64,000 bases of DNA from Dalbergia cochinchinensis (Eukaryota > Streptophyta > Magnoliopsida > Fabales > Fabaceae), in contig CM062369.1 in NCBI GenBank assembly GCA_031216125.1, positions 30,863,881 through 30,927,880 of the forward strand, written 5' to 3'. The notes beneath the pieces are model-generated. The model worked only from the letters and a program-made list of their open reading frames with translations, searched no databases and was not told the DNA's origin. This document shows, piece by piece, positions 24,767 through 36,043 of the stretch; position 1 is the first letter of the stretch, and each line of letters begins with the position of its first letter. Both the position numbers and the translations under genes were made by a program.

Positions 24767-27438
24767 TTATAGCTGGTGCCCATTACTCTTACAACAAATC
24801 TTGGATTGGGGGTTGTTTAACTCAATCATACCATTGGGGTGCACTTTGGTGACTAAGAATGGTCCCTTCCACCTAAATTTTAGCCTCCCAGTCATCAGTT
24901 TTTCCCAAGGCCCATGCAACAAGATCCTTTGCCCCTCACAGGGCTTCTTTCCTAATATTGGATGATCATGAAGCACCCTTGAAATTGATGAATGCTGCTT
25001 GGGTGGTGTACCTGTATCCTCAAGCTTGGAACATTCTAACATAACAGGCTCATCATATCCCATGGAGGAAGAAAAAGTGGGAACGGGGGGATGTGCATCC
25101 TTATTAAGGAAAATACCATATGCATCTTCTACTATGGAGTCAATGACATCGATGCCAAACACAAAATGTTCTCATGAGGAAATTTCATAGCATCAGATAA
25201 GCATGTCCCCATACTCCGTGGATAATATGTCAGCAAAAACATCAATTATGGTTCTAGTAATTTTCAAAAAAGGTCTTCCTAGGGTTAATGTATACTGGCT
25301 AACATCAGTGTCATTCTCCATCTCAAGCATATAAAAATCAGTAGGCAATATTAAATCATTTACCTATACTAGAATATCTTCTAATACTCCCTCTAGCCTA
25401 GCGATGTTATGGTTAAGAAGCTGGATTTGCAACCCAATGGGGTTAAGCTCTCCAAAATGCAGGGATTGGTAGAGTGATTTTGATATGACATTAATACTAG
25501 CCCCAAGATTAGCCATGGCTTACTTTATGTGCAGGTTCCCAACGGTGCAAGGAACATAGAATGTGCTTAGATCCTTACACTTGGTTGGTAGGTTGCATGG
25601 GTTGATAATGGAGGAAGCATTTAGCCCCATAGTCACTTTCTCCTTCTCACTGCCCTTTGTCTTTCTTTTATTGACACACAGATCCTTTAAAAATTTTACA
25701 TACTTTGGGATCTATTTGATTGCATCCAATAGAAGTATATTCACCTGTACCTTCCTAAATGTTTCCCAAGCTTCTAGATCGAGTTTTGCAACAGATGCTT
25801 TCCTGGTTGCATGCTTTGAAGGAATGGTAGTAGAGGAGTAGGGTCTAGGTCGCTCAGGGGTTTTGTAGAGCATTGCGGCGCTCAACAGAATGCTTCTCTA
25901 TTGCTTGTTCCTCCCCAGCAGAGCGCTGCAACACTTCTTTAACGCTATGGTGCTCACCGAAGAGGCCTCCTACTACTGAATGTCCATCTGGACTTTCTGT
26001 GGAGCAATGTAGTGCTTAGTAGAAATTTCTCTGGATTGATTTTCCTCTTTGTTTTCCTTTTATGCAAGCCTTGTCACCTTTGGAATTTTCGTACCTGACC
26101 TTAGGATGATTGTATTAACATTTCCTTTACGATTAAGTACAGTTTGAGAAGGAAGTTGGTAAGCTAAGGCTTGCTGACTTTGATTGTTTTTCATTTGAGT
26201 CACCTCCTCTCTTAGTTGGGCATTCTCCCTCCTTATCTCCTACATCTGCTCCATCATCATCCTTATCATCTCAGTCATAATGTTCCACCTAGTAATTTTG
26301 CTGTGAAGATTAGCCTTGTTATTGAGAATTGTTTTCCCACTTCAGATTGGGGTGATTCTTCCAGCTAGAGTTGTATATGTTTCCAAATGGGAATTGGCCT
26401 GACTAGTTTTGAGGTTGACTTTAGAAGGGGTTTGATATTGCTACCTCGGTGGTTGAGCCATTTTGCAGTGCTGGACACAAGCTTGTGTGATGATTATTAG
26501 AGGTACAAATGCTACAGACCTTGGGAACCCCTAAAGTTACTGCTTGGTTAACCATCAACTACTTCATGAGCCCAGAAAGTGCCGTAAGGTCTGGGTCAAT
26601 GCTAGATTCTTTGGCTAGCTAACCTTATGAAGGCCCTTAATACTAGTGGATGTCCTGGAACCAAACTATTAAAAATTTGCAACCATATTTTCAATCAAAG
26701 CACGAGCCCTTGCCAATGTCTTATCCAAGAGTGCCCTCCACTAGAAGCATCAATCATGCACCTATTAGCAGGTACAAGTCCCTCAAAAAGTTATTAGAAG
26801 AAGAGCTATTTCGAGATCTGATGGTTAGGGCAGCTTGTACAAAGAAGCTTAAAACGCTCCCAATTCTCAAGTAGAGTTTCATTAGACTAACGGATTCTAG
26901 ATATCTCTTTGTTGATGGAAGCTACTTTAGAGGCAGGGAAATATCTCTCAAGAAAAAGGCTCTTCATTCCTATCCAACTATTCACAATTCTATTTGGCAA
27001 ATTAAAGAACCAATTTTCTACAACACCCTCTAAGGAAGGAGGAATGCTTTGAGTTTAACATCATCCACCTTTACCCTTATCGAGTCTCATGCCAGAGCAC
27101 ACCATATATAGCTTCTTCGGGTGTTGGTATGGCTCTAACCCAAATAGCCCATGGAACTTGGACAAAGCGTGGAGCATATACCCCTTAAGCTCAAAATCAT
27201 TGTCAAGTATGGAGTATATAATTGCCAAAGGCTGCTGGATAAAATCACAAGCAGTGAGCTCCCTAAGTGTCATGTTGCGATCTCCCATGTTACCTATATC
27301 ACTTGAAACAGTAAACAAAGGATTAGAATGCTCGTATAGTTCCTCTTGTTGATGCTTTTCTTGTCTGATCCACCTTAAAGTTTTCTCAATTTCAAAATCA
27401 AGAAGTATTAAATTGCCAGCAGATAGGGAACGCCTCAT
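24767..27438 (-). pseudogene. Element B coding relic: gag - protease - integrase C-tail
   Basis: Minus strand. Gag ATG at 27438 (MRRSLSAGNLILLD) with MTLRELTACDFIQQPLAI and FELKGYMLHALSKFHGLFG, the Athila gag N-terminal pattern. The rest of gag is eroded to about 26650. The protease near 25560-25430 reads KDLSTFYVPCTVGNLHIK and NLGASINVISKSLYQ; the catalytic Asp has become Asn (A-N-L-G-A). The linker and integrase tail form one open frame at 25162-24767: STFSSSMGYDEPVMLE, then LGKKPCEGQRILLHGPWEKL and GRLKFRWKGPFLVTKVHPNG. The order and the protease-to-tail junction are the same as in element A. Confidence 0.8.
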
Positions 27439-27551
27439 ACAAGAGAACAATCGAAAATAAAAAAATAAAAAACAAAAGCAATAATAAAAAAAGAAAATTG
27501 AAATAAAATAAAATAAAATAAAAACAGTAAAATAAATCACTAAGTTCTAAT

Positions 27552-27573
27552 GCTTCATCAGCAATGGCGCCAA
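27552..27573 (-). other. Decayed primer binding site of element B
   Basis: Minus strand TGGCGCCATTGCTGATGAAG beside the LTR end. It differs from the intact tRNA-Asp site of element A at a few positions, mostly transitions. Confidence 0.75.
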
Positions 27574-28238
27574 AATTTGATGGAGGATGTCAATATCTCC
27601 TCAAATTATAATTAATTTATATGCTAAGTTGAACAAAAAATATAGTAAAAAACACAACCTAAGCCATCTCTCAATGAGGCTTTATCACTTTGTTGGAAAA
27701 TTAGGGATTTTTAATAATTAAATTGAGAGAATTAAAATTGAAAGAGAATGAATTTCAAATTAAAGGCACTAGTGCAAGGTGTTCTTAGAATTGGAACTAA
27801 TTATCACAGATCAAATATTGAACACATTAGTGGTTGTTAGTAATAAATTACTGACAATTATACTAGTGACCGATTAACCTCTAGAATTTGACCAATGTAA
27901 ATAACTAACAAATAGGATCCCAATTTAATTAGAAATCACATTGATTTAAAGTACCAACTGTTATAACCTAACCCCAATTGGAAAGTTAATTCTAATGTTC
28001 TTCTTTAAACATAAACCAATGGATGTATCAATCTATGTTCAAAGGGTTTCCCTAAACAATAATCACTAATTTAGTTATCTCAATAAAATTTGTAACAATC
28101 GCAACAATAATTATAAGAATAAAAACTGCAGAACATTGAGAAAACTAATGCATTCAATATTAAAAGGAGTCTCAAACATCATCCCAATCTATTTCGGAAA
28201 TCCTTACACTAATAAGAAGATCTATTCTTCCATCTCTA

Positions 28239-29569
28239 AGGGGCATGTGGTTCGTGGATTGATTTTATATTTCTTGAAATAACATTTCCTAGAATACTAT
28301 TCCTAGGAATAGCTTTCCTGTGAATGAACTATTCTCACGTTTGGTTTACAAGTTAAATTCTCAGAAATACTAAATAATATGCATTTGGTTGACACAGATA
28401 TTCCCGAGAATATTATGTATTTTTTCAAAAGTACTCTTAGCAATTTAAACTAACAAATTAAGTTGTAATCACATTAACCTCATAATTAAATATAATTTAA
28501 TACATATAACATTATGATCTCAATATTATACAATAAATTTTATACATGTAAATTTATAAACAAACTTAAATATGTATTTTAACGTTGCTAAAACTTAAAT
28601 TTATATTTAAATAGCTATTTTTCTGAAAATTATTTGTAAAAAAAATGGTAATATTGGAGGATTTTGTCAAAAATATTATCTTTCTAACTTTGATGCAGTG
28701 AAAATTATTAGCTTACAAAAAAATATTATTAACCATTATAAGAAAAAAAGAAAAAATCAAATAAAATAGGTGATGTGCCATGTACTTTCCATTTTCAAAT
28801 ACGATCGCAGGTCAGTTCCATACTCTCCTTTTTCAATTTTATTTTTTTTATCATCGTACTTGAAATAAAAAATTAACAAGGATCAGGTTATTTACAGATT
28901 GGATAATCATCATCACCGTTTCTGATACGGCTGTAACAGTTGTCAAACCGCCGCAATGTTTATGATCAGATAGCGGAGACCACCGCCAGAGCCTCGATTG
29001 CATCGGGAGCCTCCTCCATCCAGATCTCGACGTGCGTGTAGCTTTCTCCGCTGATTCCCTCTGTTGCCTCCCTTCTTCAATAATCCGCTTGTCCCATCCC
29101 CGATTTCAGATCCTTCCTTGTCTCAGTACTGTAAGCAGCGATGGGAGCCGCACTGCATCAAACAAGTTGGGTGAGTGGCGGAGAGAGCTTGGGTGTGCGA
29201 TGCGGGCAACACTGCGTCAAGTCATCAGCGGCAGAGCGAGCTTGGGTTAGTAGCGGAGAGAGCTTGGGTGCGTGGTGTAGCGAGCTTGGGTGTGCAGTGG
29301 CAGAAGCTTTGGCGGCCATTGGAGGAGTTGTCATTGCAGAGGCTCTGCTAGGCTCCGGGAGAGATGAAATGAGGGAAAGAAATGGGAGATTTGTGAGAAT
29401 TAAGTTAGATTAGTGAGGTTAATCCTCTCTTTTCAATTTGTTAAACACATTCCTGGGAGTGAAATTTTCCCAAGAATGTTTTTTCTGTTCGCGAACCAAA
29501 CACAGGAATCTCCTATTCCCGAGCTCAGATTCCGAGTAATGTTAAAACATTTTGTGAACCACACGCTTG
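28239..29569. mobile_element. Harbinger-like non-autonomous DNA transposon
   Basis: Terminal inverted repeats AGGGGCATGTGGTTC and CAAGCGTGTGGTTC, flanked by CTA on both sides (28236-28238, 29570-29572). The empty site CATCTCTAGAGGATTA is seen in sister LTRs (for example 20470). A 3-bp duplication and a GTTTGGTT-type subterminal sequence fit PIF/Harbinger. The AT-rich outer part surrounds a GC-rich core (about 28900-29370), which could be a captured gene piece. No transposase ORF was seen. Confidence 0.75.
29032..29413 (+). other. GC-rich core of the Harbinger-like element, unrecognised
   Basis: Composition changes sharply here. Two overlapping short frames exist. A phrase about GCGGAGAGAGCTTGGGTG occurs three to four times (29175-29300), so part of it is a local tandem repeat rather than a protein gene. 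It may derive from a captured exon or leader. I cannot name a source. Confidence 0.4.
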
Positions 29570-30279
29570 CTAGAGGATTACAATGGTAAAAATAAACGAT
29601 AACTTGGAAATAATAGCAATAATCATTATCATAATTTCCAAGAAAAAAATACTTTCATTAATGGAATCCCTAGAAAGAGAAGAATAGGGAAGAGGATATA
29701 GAGAAAAAATCCTAATTTCTACTATTCAAAAACTAAAATTAAAACTCAAACTCGGGTCAAAGTTTACGTCAATTCCTTAAATACTACTATCTAAAATAGC
29801 CCAAAGTGGGGTTCAAAAACAAATTCATTATCTGTAATCTCATCATCGCACGAACACTATAGTGCTAAAATGAGTGCTACAGTACACACTAGAGAGCGGT
29901 GCTTGAGCTTGTCATCTTGGTGCCTCTGCCGAGCGCTGCAGCACTAAATGAGAGTTGCAACGTTCACCAAAGAGTAAGCTCTCATGGTTTTGCTCCTTTT
30001 TAGCTCCAAGTTCCTTCCTAAGAGTTCGCTATCTTATTCTTGACACTTTGCACTTGATCCATAGCTCCTGTGCAAAAAATATACTCAAAGAGACAAGTTA
30101 AACACAATAAGGTGTAATCCAATATCATCCTAAAATTAGTGCAATACTCAATAATTTTATCAAAGATACACAATGAGGTCCAAATCAAAATCCTAAGTGT
30201 TGACATCAATAACTTAGTTAAACTTATGCAAAAAGCTAAAATTTGGTAGCAAGATAAGTGTCATAGATACCCTTTGTCA

Positions 30280-30401
30280 CTATTATATGCGCCTCTATTC
30301 CAGCCCACAAATTCGAGGATGCCCTTATTCCTTCCCAAACAGCCTTTCAAATCATGCATTGGCTGTTCAGAATGAATTAGAGAACTTTCAACGATGCTTG
30401 C
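30280..30401 (+). pseudogene. PMD gene piece 3
   Basis: 122 bases trapped between two insertions: CTATT at its left (element B) and CTTGC at its right (F1). Its frame follows piece 2: IICASIPAHKFEDALIPSQT, then AFQIMHWLFRMN, a TAG at 30378, and RTFNDAC. Confidence 0.65.
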
Positions 30402-30736
30402 TGTAACACCCTAGTAATTAACCAGATACACCTAGGTTGAATCTGATTAATGACTAGACTTTACTCCTTGCTTTGGTTCTTTCTTCATAATTTGAAAATA
30501 CCTAGTGAAATTACGAGCCATTTTTTTTTTTTAAAACACATAATTGAAAACGTGAGCCGAGTACAACGTGAACGAGTAAGCAGAGTATAATAAGACGTTT
30601 AATAATATATCACATCATATCACTTAGGCTCCATCATATAACATCCATAAGCACATTATAGCATATATTTACATACAATAACCTCACTCAAAGGGTAGGT
30701 TATGTTCATATACTTAAGGAAATACATGCCCCTAAA

Positions 30737-31316
30737 CTAGATAACTCCATAAGCCGGGAAGGTTATCCTAAAACTAGGGTGCATGATCACACATAAATCT
30801 ACTAAGAACCCTCTATGGCCATTGTCCTGGAAATAGGGAATAAATCCGATCCATCGATGAGCTCCCTCGGGAGGGCACACGAGATGCACTAAGTCGGGTC
30901 GCATGGACGACCTTCTTGCTAACCTCGGCTGAACAACTGTTTCCTCACTACCCTCTCTTACACATGTGGGAATAGGAGCAGAGCTCTCAGAATATACATG
31001 AGTAGGAGTGTCCTCTGAAGGATCAGTTTCAGAATATCTCGTCTCGGGAGCATACTCTGGAAATCCATGGACAGCAGATGAAGCGGGATAAGAACGTAAC
31101 ATCCTTTCATCAAGTGGACGTGCATGTTCGAAAACCATTTCATCGCTATAGGGAGAAGTAGGAGAAAATCGATAACTAGGGACAGGATATGCAAATGGAC
31201 GACCTATGTAAATAAAAACACGAATCACAAGACCTCCCTTCAAAATGATACGAGCGATGCACCGGATCATAGTGAAATTCCCAAGTAGGGGTTACAACGA
31301 ACAGACGAATGTCGCT
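30737..31316 (-). CDS. ORF inside Tekay-like LTR F1, unknown function (decayed start)
   Basis: 177 codons are open from 31270 downward. The true start is probably at 31316, where the expected ATGGCGACATTCGT has become ATAGCGACATTCGT with a shift soon after. Conserved with the F2 and I copies: VRVFIYIGRPFAYPVPSYRF, SPTSPYSDEMVFEHARPLDE. The C-terminal part goes on DLVHLVCPPEGAHRWIGF and ends FPAYGVI. It is proline/serine-rich in the middle, with no membrane segment and no known domain that I recognise. It lies in the R/U5 part, about 2.5 kb past the LTR TATA box. Confidence 0.5.
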
Positions 31317-32759
31317 ATCCGAATCTGGAGACAATGACGGAAATAAAGAAAAGGAGTGAGAATCTTGCTAAAGAATTCTCAAGAAGGTACCTCCTTCTAC
31401 AGTGTCATCATCAAAGTCCGCAGAACCTCGGGATTATTCTAAAATAGTGAGCATGCAAATATTCATTTTAAGTTCTGACAAATACTTAACCGAGGTTCGT
31501 CAATTTTTAATCATGCGTCTTATAATGCATCATAATCTTAACATGTCATATTTACAATGAACTTTTCCTTTATCATTACATCATTTTCCTCATCATCATT
31601 ATCAAATAACATGCATAAAAGAACGTCATATAATATTAGCTACATGTGGACATAGTGCACATATTTCATTTCCTTAGGTGACTTAAAATCTTATCATCAT
31701 CATTATTTTCCTTAGGCCACCCTATACTCCACCCTTTTGGGAGTAATTTAGGTTATGAGCTCATACTTTACTAGTCGTCACTAGCATATACTTATCCCTT
31801 TTGATAAGCTAAAGTCCCGACTCTACCCTTTTGAGAGAATGGGTTAGGGGGCTAAAATCACTTTTTCACCACCTATAGTCTGATGGTTCCAAAGGATCAT
31901 TTTCTTATAAGTTTAAGTCACCATTAAATCTTTGCATGTTATATCATAATACAATTCATAAACATCATAACATTTTCTCATTTATAGTCTTAAGCTAGAA
32001 TAATATATATCAATCAGTAATCATGCATATGGGAGATTCCCGGGAAAGAGAGGTGGGTCACAATGGACACGCTTAAATACCAAGTCTTTCCTTAGCGTAA
32101 CCTTTCCAAATTACACTTTTACAATGATACACTTTCTTCTAGCAACAAAGGTAAATTTTACATAATAAAGAACATTTCATGTATAAGCATTCTCATTATT
32201 TGCAACGCAACTATAACATGCAAGCCAGAAATCATTCAATAAGCATCCAATCCTTACATAGAATTATCAATTATAGAACTAATTAGTTACTAAACCAATT
32301 ATGAATCATTCTCTTAACAATAAACCATAATTATCACAACTTCAATCATATCAAATCATTATCACACATTGATACTAAACTCGGATCGCTGGCGAGTCAT
32401 GAACCTCATGCAATTACATAGAATCATATTTTAAGTGCATATAAATTACTAGTTCCTCGTAAAATTCTTGCAAAGCCTTAAAACTCATTTAGAAACTAGT
32501 TCTTTTGTCAAATTTGGGAGGATCTTCACAATTAAAATTCTCACTTAAGATAAAAGGATTAAGTCTTGAGCTTTAGAGATTTAGGTGACATCTTAGAATT
32601 ATAAACATGCTATGCAACCTTATTTTAATCTTATCTTTATAAGGTGATAGCTTGGAATTATAAACATGATATGCAATTCCATTTCTTTATCTTTAAGATT
32701 TAAGGTGATGACTTGAAAATTAAACATGATGCAAGAACTTGAAATATAAACATGATACA

Positions 32760-32870
32760 AGAAACTGGAGCGGTAATCCGCACAGAACCAGTAGAGGGAG
32801 AAGAGAATATTAAGAAACCGGAGCGGCGGTAGTCCGTACAGGACCAGTAGAGGGAGAAGAGAATTATTAT
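32760..32870 (-). repeat. Minisatellite in F1, two units of about 55 bp
   Basis: Units centred on GGAGCGGYRGTAATCCGYACA followed by CAGTAGAGGGAGAAGAGAAT. The allele in F2 (52035-52205) has three units, so the repeat changes copy number between LTR copies. Confidence 0.75.
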
Positions 32871-34807
32871 TACATCTTTTTAAGCTCCAATCTCAAGACT
32901 TTTTAAAGAATAAATTCTTTAACTCCAATAATCATATTTCTTTGCTTGTGATACATGGGCAAGTCTTTGAGCTCTAGGATCTTTAGGTGATGGCATAAAA
33001 TAAACATGCCATGCGTTGATTCTTTTAGCCATTATAAAATATAGTGAGAGCATAAATTAAATATGAGATGCAACCTCTTTATTATCTTGAAAGATTAAGT
33101 GATGACTTGAAACATAAACATGAAATACAAGCTTGGAATTTAAACATGAGAAATGCAAGTTCATTTATTCATTCTTGAAAACTTAGTGATGACATAGAAG
33201 GTAATCATGGTTATGCAAAGCATAAACTTAATCATGGATGCAAATTCATTTTGTTTCTTTACTAGAGCTCCTTCAAGACTTTAAAAGAATTATAAATTCA
33301 ACCCAATACATATCTTAACAAGAAATAAAACATAAAAGGAAAATACATCTTTCAAGTTCTAAACTAAAAATCTTTGTTTTAGCATCATAAAGCATTATTC
33401 TTTAAACTTTTGCATCAAGTGGAATTTTCAAGCTTTAGAGGCCTAACTTGTGATGGATTTACAACCCACCCTCAAGGTCCTCATCATCAAGCCATCATCT
33501 TAGTTCCACCTAGGCCATATGGTTGAATTGGTTAAAGAAAAATTGAAGAGGAAAACCAAAATGAAAAGCTAAGGTAAGTTCATAATTTCATCATTTTGAG
33601 CTAAAAACACAACTCCTCAAAGCATAGAAATAAATTTAGAAACTACTCCCTACCTAATCTGAGTTGAAGAAGAGGAAGAGAACTTGGTTTCTTGAAGTGA
33701 AATGAAACAAAATCTCTTTGAAAAATTGAAGAAAGAATTCAGCCAAAGAGGAGGAAGAAAGAAAGTTTTTGGTGCTCCTAAAAACTAGTTATGAACCAAG
33801 CATTCCAAGACCACTCAAGCAAGCCTATTTATAGAAGATTTTGAGGCTTCTAATTGGCCAACATGATGAGGTAGTGGACGGAATTTTGCAGGAGAAATAA
33901 GGGAGGAAAAATCATTTTAGACAAAGTTGTATGAAATTAAGGAATTATGTCTCTTATGGTGACATTTTGGCATTTTGTTTTAGTGCAACTTTTGGCAATA
34001 ATTCAGCTGCATAATGGCATCAATAATTTCATCCATTACAGCCCAAAGAAGTGAAATTTATGTGTTCCATGCATTATTTAGGTGTAGGCAAGGTATTCAT
34101 GTAATTTAGAGAATTTACGGTTAAGGGTTTAAGTGAATTAGTAAGCAATTTGGGTGTTTTTGAGCAATTTTGGGTTCTAATCAATCTAAATACATAATTT
34201 TGACTCTAGATTAATATTTAGAATTTAATAAGCTTTAATTTGAGCCTAATATTGCTTAGGTTTCGATACTGAATCAAAAATCCGATTCGCAAAGCGCCCA
34301 AAAACAGGGCAAAATCGTACTTTCACTTAAAAATTGCCCGTGGCCACCCGAGCTTAACCAATGGTTAATCATGACTTAAAAACACATTTTAAAACATTTT
34401 AGTGAGGTTCGGGCTCAGTCGGCAGGCACATCGGAGTTACAACGCCACAGGGGCGTTTTGGTCATTTCGCGCGTCGGAACTCAAAATTGAGATCCTTCTG
34501 CTCTATTAACACACATAACACAAACAATACCTTATTATCCTCAAAATATCCCTTTGAGAATAGGTGGGGCCCACGATCCTCATTTTCTGAGTAAAATAAC
34601 TTCAGGGGCATTTTGGTCATTTTATACGTACAGAAATTCGGGATTTGCGACTTTCACATGAATCGTTCCTAACCTCTCTTCTAATGTTATATTCCTTTAT
34701 TGAGGATTGTTCGGCCTCAAATCTTATGTAATAATTACCTACGGTAATTCGGTAATTGATTAATTTCTAATGACAGTAAAAATTACAGTAAAAATTGGGG
34801 CGTTACA

Positions 34808-36043
34808 CTTGCCTCTTTGTGTATCGTGAGGTTAGGCTATCCTTGGTTCGCATAGACCTACTTCAATCTTCTTCTAAAGAATTAGCTGCCATGGCTCCCG
34901 ATTGGGCTCGCATTTTCATAGTTAGAGATCTATTCAATGGAGTTTATCCCACTTCTTAACAGTAAGGTTTCCGTGGAGCCTTAATATGCCAATCTTTTTG
35001 CTATCCATTTGGGTTTTTCCTAAGGAGTGTCTGCATTGTTTCATTCAAAGGAAAACTGGGATGAGCCTTAACTAACTGTTCTTCAGAAAGCAATTGATGC
35101 GATCAAAGCCATCAATCTTTGTTGGCTACACTAATTTAAGCTGAAATCATTTTTTGTCTGTCCTCGGCCTACTCCTAAATTTGTGGCATGGTAGAACATG
35201 ATTTTTCTACCTGTGTATCCTTTTGACTCATTCCCTCTTCTATATAAGCTTTCCACTAAATTCCTAACCTTTTCCTCTAGGTCAAAGGCTGATAGACAAG
35301 AACTCTTCGAGCTCCCTCAAGTGTATTTTTGTTTTATCCTGATTTCGATTTGGATTTCTTTTCCTTTTATTTTCCTTACTGCTCATCTCTGTTTTTACTA
35401 TAATAGGTGCAATCATTATAGATGTAGTGGCTCATGTTCCTCCTACTTATAGGCCTACTCCAGCTAGGAAAAGTTTTTACCAGAACTTTGGTGTTGCTTT
35501 CATTAATGTAGCTACTCTAGCTGTAGTAGTATCCATTCCAGATAATTCGCCTAAGGAACTCTTGAATCTATCACTTTTCTTTTTAACTCACCTCTGGTTT
35601 CTCTTAGCATGTATGTTTCTTTTGTTATAGGTGGAATGTCACAGTAGGAAAAGAGCTGAGATGGCTTCAACTTCCCTGGCTAGGACAATGGGACAAAAAA
35701 GGAGAATGTCCTCCTTAGCCGCTGTTGAAAGGGAAGTGGCCCTAAAAGAAGGAAAAGCTTAGAGGATAGTATTCCCCTCGATCATAGGAGATTTCAAATT
35801 GTCTAAGCCTTGAGCCCAATGAAACACTAATCGATCTAACTGTAGCGCATGTAGCCAAGACTGTAGTTGAGTCATCCCATTTCCTTTCTCATGTCAAGAC
35901 ATCCCCAACTCCCTTGGCTATTGTGGCTGGCATTGATCTTGTTGCTACTCATGGTAATGTTTCTTATCTTGATGAGGATGAACTACTTTCTTATTTTAGT
36001 ACTGCCATGCCTTTATAAGCTGAGAAAGGCTTTATGTTAGCCA
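34808..36043 (+). pseudogene. PMD gene piece 4
   Basis: Frame resumes directly: NDAC joins LFVYREVRLSLVRIDLLQ, then SSSKELAAMAPDWARIFIV. Stops and shifts follow. An intron-like gap runs from about 35323 to an ATAG acceptor at 35407, after which GAIIDVVAHVPPTYRPTPAR and FYQNFGVAFINVATLAVVV can be read. Later parts (VECHSRKRAEMASTSLARTM) are Lys/Glu-rich. The end reads AEKGFMLA, continuing in piece 5. Confidence 0.55.

Larger units (their letters stand above)
12558..30279 (-). mobile_element. Element B: non-autonomous Athila-like LTR retrotransposon (Ty3/gypsy), host of nested inserts
   Basis: Flanked by a perfect duplication CTATT (12553-12557 and 30280-30284), both sides lying inside the PMD gene frame. 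On the minus strand the order is: 5' LTR 30279-27578, primer site 27573-27552, gag 27438 onward, protease near 25560-25430, integrase C-tail to about 24767, polypurine tract 21779-21765, and 3' LTR 21764-21509 plus 13671-12558. Removing its inserts gives LTRs of about 1368 and 1370 bp, which agree. It holds element A (in its 3' LTR), a SIRE-like LTR (in its body) and a Harbinger-like element (in its 5' LTR). No reverse transcriptase, RNase H or integrase core is present. Confidence 0.85.
27578..30279 (-). repeat. 5' LTR of element B (with DNA transposon inside)
   Basis: Minus strand starts TGACAAAGGGTATC at 30279 and ends ATCCTCCATCA at 27578. Subtracting the 1331-bp insert and one CTA leaves 1368 bp, against 1370 for the 3' LTR and 1366 for the solo LTR at 45520. 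Confidence 0.85.
30402..34807 (-). mobile_element. F1: Tekay/Del-like solo LTR, 4.4 kb
   Basis: Perfect target duplication CTTGC (30397-30401 and 34808-34812). The minus strand starts TGTAACGCCCCAATTTTTAC and ends GGGTGTTACA. It is the same family as the LTR that follows the gag-pol at 56021-60593 (TGTAATGCCCCGATTTTCTG) and is close to F2 (50092-54621) over its full length. A TATA box TATAAATAG is at 33833-33825. It contains an ORF (see 30737), a minisatellite (32760-32870) and many degenerate repeats around AAACATGAWATGCAAGCTTG (32580-33250). No internal region remains, so it is a solo LTR, unusually long. Confidence 0.85.

Noticed and set aside
12558..30279. Tandem three-LTR, two-body element
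   Set aside because: At first the LTR-body-LTR-body-LTR order suggested a tandem element. The split of the B 3' LTR around 13672-21508 and the outer CTATT duplication fit nesting better.
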